Assembly: GCA_037349315.1 (NCBI GenBank)
Contig: JBAIAC010000003.1
Location: 14,322,501 to 14,386,500, forward strand
Direction of reading: 5' to 3'
DNA from: Chelydra serpentina
Lineage: Eukaryota > Chordata > Testudines > Chelydridae
DNA: 64,000 nucleotides
The position numbers and the translations under genes are program-made. Of this stretch, positions 56,240 to 64,000 are shown in pieces. Position 1 is the stretch's first letter, and every line of letters starts with the position of its first letter. A model generated the notes under the pieces. It saw nothing but the letters and a program-made list of their open reading frames with translations. It was not told the origin of the DNA and ran no database searches.

Positions 56240-57880
56240 GCCAGTCCTGTTTCCTGTATTCCTATGTGATTATACAGGAAATCACTGATGGAAGGTAGAC
56301 TGTACATGAACTTTAGAATCTATCACTCTCTACTTGGTTTGGGTTTCTCTCTTGGTAGTGTAAAGACCCTTCCCATCTCACATGGAGTTCTGCTGAGGCT
56401 CCACCACTCTTTCTCCACCCTTCCTAAAGCTCTGTGTCACAACCCCCTGTAACCCTTCTGCCAGTCAGAGTCGGCAGCAACAAGGGCCGGGTTCCGTATC
56501 TAGGGGTTCCATTCCAATAACACAATGCAAAACCGGCTCGAGCCCCCACCCAGTGACCTGGGACAAACATATATCACCCCCCCTGGGTGCCTCTAAGAGG
56601 CAGTACTTCCCCTCTCACAAGCACAGAGTCTGAGTGTAGAAAAACCTTTTAATGACAGAGAGAAACAATGCGGCCTTTTGTTGGGGAAACACCCCATCTA
56701 GGATTTGTAAACCAAACTGTGAGCAACGACCCACCCCAGCAAATTGGCCATGTCCTTTCCCTTTGGTTCTTGAGTCCAGCAACCCCAAAAATCACCCAAA
56801 GTCCCAAAAGTCCAACAACCCAAAAGTCCAGACCCAGAGTTCAAAAGTTCATCTGCAGAGTGTTACACCCCCTCCAGTCTGGGTAGAAATGGGGAGGGGA
56901 GAGGTAAGGGGCACCTTACGTGGCTCGAAGCTGACTGCCCCGTCCCGTCGTGGGGCTTCGCTCGGCTCTGCTCTGCTCCGCCAGCCATCCCACGAGTCAC
57001 TCCGCTCAGCCGTCCCGCAAGCCGCTCCGGCTGTCCCGCCAACTGTCCCGCTCCGCCAGCAGCTCCGCTCCGTCAGCCGGCCTGGAAGCCGCTCCGGCTG
57101 TCCTGCCAAGTGCTCTGCTCCGTCAGCAGCTCCGCTCCACCAGCCGCTCAGCAATATATCTTCTGGCTCCCCCACGACTTAACACAGTGCTCAGTGATTT
57201 CAGCTCATAACAATTTCAGCTTTTTAGTGATTTCAGCTTGTAGTTAGGGGAGCCTTCATGCTCATTTGGACACTTAGTCCAGAGTAATTCCAACTCAGCA
57301 GCCTGCAATTAGACTCCTAAGGAACTCAAAATTAGCTCTGATGTTTTCCACAGTAGAGAGAAAGAAGGAGATACAATTGACATTTAGGACCCTCAGAAAA
57401 GGCCCATGCCACCAGATACAAATACCTGTCCCCAACCTCTCTCAATTCACTGGGTTTTGGAATCCATGTCCCTCGCCTAGCAAGTGCTGCTTAGCTAAGG
57501 GTGAGTCCCTTCATCATAACAAAAGCCCACTGTCCTTGATTCACATTATCAGGGTAACAACACTTTATTCTTCCTGCCCCAATAACAGAGAAACTGGGGC
57601 TCCCACAGCAGTCAAGGTGACCATTTGGGCAAGCGGTCCATCATGCTTTGCAGGGTGGGTGTGTCCATGCAAACAAGATTAGCCCCTGACATCCCTTTCC
57701 ACAACTCACCACCAGATGTCAGGGTAGAGCTCATCCTGACTCTGCTTACATCCCCCAATTTAGCATGGGCTAGCTCTGCCTCTGGAAACCTAGGGTGATC
57801 CTCAATCTGCCAGAGGAACTAGAGCAAAACCTGTTCTAGAGACGTGTTCCTTATCACGAAACCTCCTGTTTTAAGAGACC
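56240..57880 (-). repeat. LTR-like GC-variable repeat (core about 56435-57740)
   Basis: The core begins TGTCACAACCCCCTG. On the minus strand AGAATAAAGTG (about 57556-57566) could be a poly(A) signal. The middle (56950-57160) has short imperfect repeats of CTCCGCCAGC/CCGCTCCGGCTG. Open frames over it are GC artefacts. I think this is an LTR or non-autonomous LTR element, but ends and duplication are not resolved. Confidence 0.35.
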
Positions 57881-57886
57881 TCCATT

Positions 57887-58430
57887 GTATTAATGTCGAT
57901 GGAATATATGGGCCAAAAGTGTTCACATAAGACAGTCACTGTCCAACATTAAACTGCCAAATAAAGTTTGGGGTTTGGTATACAGAGACCTCAGCCTGTT
58001 TAGCTCCATGGCAAACACACCAGTAACCATCCTTTTAACCTTTTATTAAAGATACAGAAATGAAGGGAAAATAGTTAAAGCATCTGAAATGTAAGGTATG
58101 AAGTAAGGCTTTCATTTTCACAACGTCTCTTGCTCCCTTCCCCTTTAGCTGGGCAGAGTTTTTGGAAGGAAAAAGCCCCTTGTTTGACAGTCTCTTAGAT
58201 GGTAACAAAGATGGCAATAACTGTCCTTTGGGGAAAAACGCAAAAGTTAGTTCAGAGGGGCTGGAGTTAATGTCCAATCCCATTTCCTAGAAGACAAAAG
58301 ACAAACACACACAAAGGGGTGAGAAAAGAACAGCAAAGTAAAAATGCAGCTTCTGTCTCTGGTGTTGACTCTCACTTGCAATCTCATTACTGGAGAAACA
58401 CAAGTCCAGAGGGAAGGAAAGGACGCTTCA
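57887..58430 (+). repeat. dispersed repeat H, copy 2
   Basis: Matches 7165-7740 over its length: TTAATGTCGATGGAATATAT, CATGGCAAACACACCAG, TTGTTTGACAGTCTC, TAACTGTCCTTTGGGG, ATGCAGCTTCTGTCTCTGGT. It stops where Harbinger exon sequence begins, so one of the two was cut by the other. Confidence 0.55.
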
Positions 58431-59348
58431 AAACTTGGGGAATCACAGCCTTCTGCTACTTGAGAAGTCTGCAGGGGTGGACTGGTTGTTTCCATGGAGC
58501 CTGCAACCCCTCCTTTTTGGGACTCTGGGTGAGGGGGCTATGGGACTTTGCGGTGGGGGAGGGCGGTTAGAGATCTGCTGCAGTGGGGCTCTGTCCTCCT
58601 GCTTCCGGTCCTACAGAACATCTACCAGATGCCAGAGCGTGTCCGTTTGCTCCCACATTAGCCCAAGCAGCGCCTCAGTCACCCGCTGGTCTTCCTGCCG
58701 CCACCGGTCATCACGAGCGTCCCTTCTGTCCTCATGAGCTTCTGTCCTGTTCTCACGTTCGTTGGCTGATCGCTTGTGTTGCGAAATGGTCTCCCTCCAC
58801 TCACTCTGCTGTGCTACCTCAGTGCAGGAGAACTGCATGAGTTCGGAGAACATCTCGTCCCGCATTCGTTTCTTTCGCCGCCTTATCTGTGCTAGCCTTT
58901 GGGAGGGAGATGCCGGGAGAATCCTAGAGACAGTTGCAGCTGTGGGATGAAAAAAAGGGAGTGAATTCTTTAGAAAAATACATTTTCCAGAACAATGAAT
59001 ATAGTCTTTCCCGGTGAACAAGACCATGCACACTACCTATCGCATTTGCTTTCAGTACAAGGTCGCATTTTTAATCTTTATATTGAGTGCCTGGGATCTT
59101 GGTGAGCAGATCACACAAGTGGGGCCGGGCAACGGAATTTAGCTAGCAGGCGGACATGGTAAGCCGTAGACTTTTGGCTGCTGAAAGCTAACTTTACAGC
59201 AGCCCCCTCCTTTCCCGTTCCAAGCAGAGCCCCTACAGTTGCCCAGTTACTGCTGCGCTGTGCGTGTTAACGTGCAGCGGCAGAAACCACAGTAACCCCA
59301 GCCATCCTATTCTCTGGGATGGTCGGTTTAGCCTTCACCTCACCGTGT

Positions 59349-59520
59349 GGCTGGTCTCGGGAACGATCCCTGCAAGCTGCCGGCAAACCACTCAGCATGA
59401 ACGGTCCGCCTCCCCGCCCCCACCGCATGGCTGGTCTCGGGAACGATCCCTGCACGCTGCCGGCGAACCACTCAGCATGAACGATCTGCCTCCCCGCCCC
59501 CACCGCGTGGCTGGAAACCG
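59349..59520. repeat. 80-bp tandem repeat, two units plus partial
   Basis: GGCTGGTCTCGGGAACGATC starts at 59349 and 59429, and GGCTGG again at 59509, so the period is 80. It lies in the intron of the Myb-like gene. Confidence 0.88.
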
Positions 59521-59593
59521 CTTGTTAGATTTTTTTCAAGGAACAGGAAAACAGTCCCCGTAATAAAATTCACCTAATTCCAACCAGGTCACC

Positions 59594-59884
59594 ATGACTG
59601 ATATCACTCTGATGAGGATTACGCAGACAGAGAAAGACCGTATGCTGCGTGAATGCCAGCAAACACCAGGGCCGTATGCCGCCATGCTTTGTCAGGCAAT
59701 GATACTGGAGTACCTGCTACTAGCCTGGCGTCGTAAAGTTTCCTACCATGGAGGAGGCCATAAGCCCACTCTCCCCAGAAACCTTCTGCAAAGGCTTTCA
59801 CAGTACCTCCAAGAGAGCTTCATGGAGATGTCCCAGGAGGATTTCTGCTCTATCCCCACACATGTTAACAGACTTTTCCAGTAG
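59594..59884 (+). other. unassigned 96-codon open frame inside the Harbinger intron, antisense
   Basis: An ATG at 59594 (context GTCACCATGA) opens 96 codons ending VNRLFQ. Text includes MRITQTEKDRMLRECQQTPG and PRNLLQRLSQYLQESFMEMS, which looks helical and is not low complexity. I do not recognise a family. It may be part of the transposon's second gene, an unrelated insertion, or chance. It runs opposite to the Myb-like gene. Confidence 0.35.
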
Positions 59885-60418
59885 CTGCACTGTCCACGAA
59901 TGCAGCTAAAGCGCCTAGGTCAAATTACCCATTAAAAACCCATTGCTAATATACCATGTCTATTCTATTCAAAAGATATATTTTGAACACTCACCTACTG
60001 ATCCTTCTCCTGATTCACGGTCCGGGATACCACCTTGGGAGGGTTGGTAGGGGATCTCCGTCAGGGTAATGAAGAGATCCTGGCTGTCAGAGAAATCAGC
60101 ATTCAAAGCGCTGTCGACTACCTCGTCCTCCTCATCTCCTTCATCATCTTCCCCATCCGCGAAAACCTCCGAGGAAGCGACCGTTGAGAATACTCCATCG
60201 TCGGAGTCCACGGACAGGGGTGGGGTAGTCGTGGCGGCCCCACCTAGGATAGTATGCAGTGCAGCGTAGAAACGGCATGTCTGGGGCTGAGACCCGGAGC
60301 GCCCGTTGGACTCTTTGGTCTTCTGGTACGCTTCTCTCAGCTCCTTGATTTTCACGCAGCACTGCGTTGCATCCCGGCTGTATCCTCTGTCCGTCATGGC
60401 CTTGGAGATCTTATCTTA

Positions 60419-60704
60419 GCCCAGGTCTACACTAACCCCCCCTGTCGAACTAAGATACGCAACTTCAGCTACGTTAATAACGTAGCTGAAGTCGAAGTAC
60501 CTTAGTTCGAACTTACCTGTGGTCCAGACGCAGCGCGCAGGCTCCCCCGTCGACTCCGCCTACTCCGCTCATCGAGCTGGATTACCAGCGTCGATGAGGG
60601 AGCACTTCCTGGTTCAATTTATCGTGTCTTGACAAGACGCGATAAATTGAACCCAGAACATCGATCCCGCGCCTCCGACGCGACGGGTAAGTATAGACAT
60701 ACCC
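60419..60704. mobile_element. PIF/Harbinger-type MITE, copy 3, inserted in the Myb-like exon
   Basis: TTA flanks both ends exactly (60416-60418 and 60705-60707). Termini are GCCCAGGTCTACACTA and inverted GGGTATGTCTATACTT. Two long hairpins fill it: a perfect 15-bp stem with a 1-base loop at 60462-60492 (ACTTCAGCTACGTTA arm), and a 21-bp stem with one mismatch centred near 60635 (GGTTCAATTTATCGTGTCTTG arm). It is CpG-rich. It splits the trihelix DNA-binding domain of the host element's gene. Confidence 0.9.
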
Positions 60705-61251
60705 TTAGATCTTTGAATTCCGTTTTTTAGATCACAGCTCTGAAAGCACGGACTCATCTCCCCATACAGCGATCAGATCCAACACTTCCCGAGCAGTCCA
60801 TGATGGAGCCCTCTTTCGATTCTGAGATTGCATGGTCACCTCTTCTGGAGAGCTCTGCATCGTTACGAGTGCTGCTGAGCTCGCCACGATGTCCAAACAG
60901 GAAATGAAATTCAAACTGGCCAAACAGGAAAAGGAATTCAAATGTTCCCGGGTCTTTTCCTGTGTGGCTGGGCAGAGCATCCGAGCTCAGACTGCTGTCC
61001 AGAGTGTCTAGAGAGTGGTGCACTGTGGGATAGCTCCCAGAGCTATTAGCATCGAATTCCATCCACACTAATCCTAATTCAACATGGCCATGTCAATTTT
61101 AGCGCTACTCCCCTCGTCGGGGAGGAGTACAGAAATCGATTTAAAGAGCCCATTATGTCGAAATAAATTGCTTCGTTGTGTGGACGGGTGCAGGGTTAAT
61201 TTGATTTAACGCTGCTAAATTCGACATAAACTCCTAGTGTAGACCAGGCCC

Positions 61252-62334
61252 AAGTTTGTGACCACCAGTGACTTGTATATAACAGGCTATTCCCATGCAA
61301 ATACTCAGTTTGTACGCACATTTACAACAACTGAGAACATAAATTTGATGTGTAATTCCACTCACATTTTTGCACACATGAAACTAGAAAATCATGTCCT
61401 ACTTGTTATTCACTTTGACTAATGGTTAGTCCAGCCTCGTTCAGGAACTTGTGACAAAGAGCCATTGTGTACAATGTCTCTGAAATGTCCAAAAACTGCA
61501 ATGACTGCAAACTACTTTAAAAACACCTTCTCAAAGAAAAGAGAGGCTAGAAATTCCCTTGAATTTTTATTCTTGTGCCTTAATGTATAATGGTAATAAT
61601 CTACATTGTAACATGCAAGCTATAAAGGGAGTTTTATCAAGAGCAGTAAGATATTCTCACTTAAGCAATATCTGTCCTTATAAATGTGACATAGCTGAGA
61701 GTGGACAGGCACAATGGGCAGCAGCTTTTGCCTCATGAGCCTTGTCCCTATTTGGGAACCATAATAAGCTTACGTTGTGTTGATTCTGAAGCCTGTAACC
61801 AGCATGTCCAGGATCATGTGTTCACATGGACACTGATGCAGCACCACTGCAGAGCACGGTTCAGAAAGCAAGTCCAATTCATGCATTATGATTGCAAAGG
61901 TAAAAAGTAGAGAAAAATACTCCTTTGCCACTTTCCTCACCCATGCATCAAGACAGATAGGAATAGCCATGGTGTGACAGCGCTCAGACAGTACAAAACT
62001 GGCAGAATCTGTGTATCTCATCAAGGGACGAAAGAATCAAAGCAAATGCAAAACAAGATGTCATCAGCGACTGACAAAATAATCGGTTCTCACTAATTGG
62101 CCCGATACGAAGGGAGAAGTGATGCTGCCGTGCCCTGCTAATGCCGGAGCTGGAGTGTGAAGGACTGACTGTTCAGGATATGGCAAGATTTAATGAGGGC
62201 TGCTGAGTGTTAACACACAAGACAATGAAGCGGGAGGTGCTGACACGCATTTACTCAAGATTGAGGAATCAGCAATAGCCTCCAAGCGGTGAATGTTTGT
62301 GACATACCGGGGCACAACCAGACAGGTGGGGGGC
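61252..62334. other. no gene recognised
   Basis: About 1.1 kb without recognisable repeats or supported coding. The opposite frames at 61701-61910 and 61770-62024 lack domains. It may be original single-copy DNA. Confidence 0.4.
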
Positions 62335-63230
62335 TGTGTCATCCCTGCCCTGCAACCTTGGGTGCCTCACAATGCCTTGCTGTAGTAGCTCCCACCTGGG
62401 CCCCTCATGCAAGCCATACCCTGAGTGTCTGTGTGTGACTGCAGCCTACCAGCTACACCCGGGCTCTCCCCAGCCTTGGTTATTCTGCAGGATGACCCCG
62501 ATACATCCCCAGTCCTGGATCTTCCCCCAGAAATGTATGTCTTGTATGCCCAGCCCTCTCCTGGACGGTACAAATATATTAAGTTCATTATTCCTTTAAG
62601 GAAATAATATGCCAATTTATTATCTTAAATACTTACCCAGACACTTCAATTTAAACACACTGGATTAGATAAAACAGTAAAATAAGTTTATTAACTACAA
62701 AGAGAGAGACTTTAAATGAATTCAAGTAATGAGGCATAAAAGTCATAAAAGGTTACAAGAAAAATAAAGATAAAATGCTTACGGGTACATAATTTAACAA
62801 ATTATATTCGAGTCAAGCAAAGTTTCTGATCACATGCTCTAGCAGATTACTGACCATGCTCTCAGGACAGGACCCACCCCCCGCCCTGACTGCAAGGGCT
62901 GTTTCCTTTGTCTTCTTTTGTCTTCTTAGACATGACGCCAGAGACAGACAGGGAGAGAGAGGAGAGGGTTTCTTGGGGTGTTTGCTCCTTTTTATAGACC
63001 TGTCCCTCTCTTGAGAAGCATTTCCAGCTGGGAGCTAGGCAACAGGCAGTCTGTGTGGAAGGAACTCCATGCTGTTTCTTTGCTAAAATGCAGATTTTGT
63101 TCCTACCCACTTCTCTGCCAAAGAATAGCCACTTAGCAGGCAATGGTCCATCAGCCTTGTTGACACCTGGCTGAGGCATCAGCTTGCCCTTTGTCTCTGG
63201 TTTGGCCACTCCCAAGACTTATGTGGGAAA
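62335..63230 (-). repeat. ERV-type LTR, minus orientation
   Basis: The plus strand starts TGTGTCATCCCTGCCC. On the minus strand GTCTATAAAAAGGAGC (about 62985-63000) is a TATA box and GTTAATAAACTTATT (about 62680-62695) a poly(A) signal, about 300 bp apart. The right edge is uncertain because more LTR-like sequence follows. Confidence 0.6.
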
Positions 63231-63655
63231 CACACTTCAGTCATGAACAGCGTGTGGTTGGTGGGTAAGTAAAACCTTTAGATTTTAGATTCTGAAGGAT
63301 TGGCAACAGCGTGATTTGTGGGTAAGATCTGGTTTGTATATTGACCTGGGTCTGGGGCTTGGTCCTTTGGGATCGGGAGAACCTTTTTTCTTTTATTGGG
63401 GTATTGGTTTTTATAACCATTCGTCCCCATAACGAGTGGCACTGGTGGTGATATTGGGAAACTGGAGTGTTTAAGGGAATTGCTTGTGACTTATGGTTAG
63501 CCAGTGGGGTAAAACCAAAGTCTTCTCTGTCTGGCTGGTTTGGTTTGCCTTAGTGTTCAAAGGAACCCCAGCCTTGGGCCGTAACTGCCCTGCTCTGAGC
63601 AATGTGACCTGAGTTGGTACTCTCAGTTGTGCCCCACCAGAACCAGCATCGTTAC
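63231..63655 (+). repeat. LTR-like segment
   Basis: Text such as TTTATAACCATTCGTCCCCA and AACGAGTGGCACTGGTGG resembles the 3' half of an ERV LTR. It may be a separate insertion or part of the preceding LTR. Weak call. Confidence 0.3.
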
Positions 63656-64000
63656 ATCTAAGCTTAATGCATGCCGCAATTTACAATCATTTTATAGAGT
63701 CTAAACACTACACATTCTTACCAGTCTAACACCTATCTTGAACAATGCTAACACACAGGTGAGCTGGTCTGGTTTCCAGTTATGAATTTGTCAGTGCTCA
63801 GCTGATGCCCACAGCCTTGGCAAGAGCTGGCACCTGATCTACCAGCGTCAGTCTTCTGTTATTAGTGACCATATTATGAGATTAAAGGGAAGAACCTATA
63901 ACTAAAACACCCTTTCGAGCTACCCGAGACCTACTGAGTAAACATTTTTATTTTACATCTGCACTGCTAAATATGCAATATATTAGGAAGTGCTTTTGAC
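63656..64000. other. no gene recognised
   Basis: AT-rich end of the window. It may continue LTR sequence, but nothing definite is visible. Confidence 0.35.

Larger units (their letters stand above)
58441..60980 (-). pseudogene. Harbinger-derived Myb/trihelix-like DNA-binding protein gene, disrupted
   Basis: Exon 1 runs from about 60980 (Met codons near 60859 and 60834 are also possible starts) to 59995. It begins the Myb/trihelix fold with KRAPSWTAREVLDLIAVWGD and, past a nested MITE, continues TDRGYSRDATQCCVKIKELR, EAYQKTKES and CRFYAALHTILG. An acidic stretch (EDDEGDEEDEVVD) follows. The intron (59994-58940) has GTGAGT at the donor and a T-rich tract with CCCACAG at the acceptor, and the phase agrees across it. 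Exon 2 from 58939 encodes basic, coiled text (LAQIRRRKKRMRDEMFSELM). Three lesions kill it: TGA at about 60732-60734, the MITE at 60419-60704, and TAG at 58611-58613. The frame past the last stop still resembles family C-termini down to about 58441. Confidence 0.78.
58435..61251 (-). mobile_element. PIF/Harbinger element with Myb-like gene, 3' end lost
   Basis: The 5' end on the minus strand is GGGCCTGGTCTACACTAGGA at 61251, the same type of terminus as the MITEs. Inside lies a two-exon gene for a Myb/trihelix-like DNA-binding protein, the accessory protein of Harbinger transposons. A DDE transposase gene is not found. The other terminus is missing: at about 58435 the element meets repeat H. 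A MITE is nested at 60419-60704. Confidence 0.72.

Noticed and set aside
56652..57210. Overlapping 176-codon and antisense 108-codon frames
   Set aside because: They lie in short GC repeats within an LTR-like element; composition is low complexity.
1..64000. Host protein-coding exons
   Set aside because: I looked for conserved domains with GT-AG flanks on both strands and found them only in the Harbinger-derived gene. Small single exons could still be missed.

Overview
The window is vertebrate nuclear DNA, most probably from a turtle. It is an intergenic or intronic region made largely of transposable elements. The main evidence is: CR1 LINEs ending in ATTCTATG repeats; a tRNA-derived SINE (about 17.83-18.00 kb) with a CR1-like 3' tail, as described in tortoises; MIR, L2 and L3-like relics; hAT and PIF/Harbinger MITEs; and many solo LTRs. 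I found no convincing exon of a host single-copy gene. Every well-supported coding region belongs to a mobile element. Species assignment is inference from repeat content.

Layout. 0-7 kb: a Harbinger MITE (0.8 kb), palindromic foldback repeats, an LTR-like repeat (3.0-3.5 kb) and a decayed Ty3/gypsy chromovirus (3.5-5.75 kb) carrying a CR1 fragment. 7-22 kb: ERV-type LTRs (7.8, 15.1, 20.6 kb), MIR, SINE and L3-like relics, a hAT MITE (16.6 kb) and long plain stretches. 22-26.3 kb: a truncated CR1-group LINE, a short gypsy derivative with LTR-like ends and gag remains, and a solo LTR with an internal 46-bp minisatellite. 26-31 kb: mostly plain sequence with an L2 relic and a second Harbinger MITE.

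31.9-43.4 kb is a nested insertion. An outer Harbinger-like DNA transposon (TTA duplication, 14-bp perfect terminal repeats) holds an LTR (CCCAC duplication). That LTR holds a second LTR (GTAG duplication), which holds an almost intact Tx1-clade LINE of about 8.3 kb (39-bp duplication). The LINE has an open 959-residue ORF1 with a zinc knuckle and an ORF2 with endonuclease, reverse transcriptase and zinc-finger regions, broken by a single in-frame TAA. A perfect GC hairpin lies just before its 3' end. A CR1 fragment sits in the right half of the outer LTR.

44-64 kb: a hAT MITE (44.6 kb), a 5'-truncated CR1 with an 816-codon open frame (46.5-49.0 kb), L3-like LINE relics, a solo LTR (53.7-54.6 kb), and a PIF/Harbinger element (58.4-61.25 kb). 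The Harbinger element's two-exon Myb/trihelix-like gene is interrupted in its DNA-binding domain by a MITE of the same superfamily. More LTR sequence fills the end.

Functionally the elements form autonomous/non-autonomous pairs: CR1 with the CR1-tailed SINE, Harbinger with its MITEs, gypsy with its short derivative. All family names come from reading motifs and termini by eye; no database search was run.
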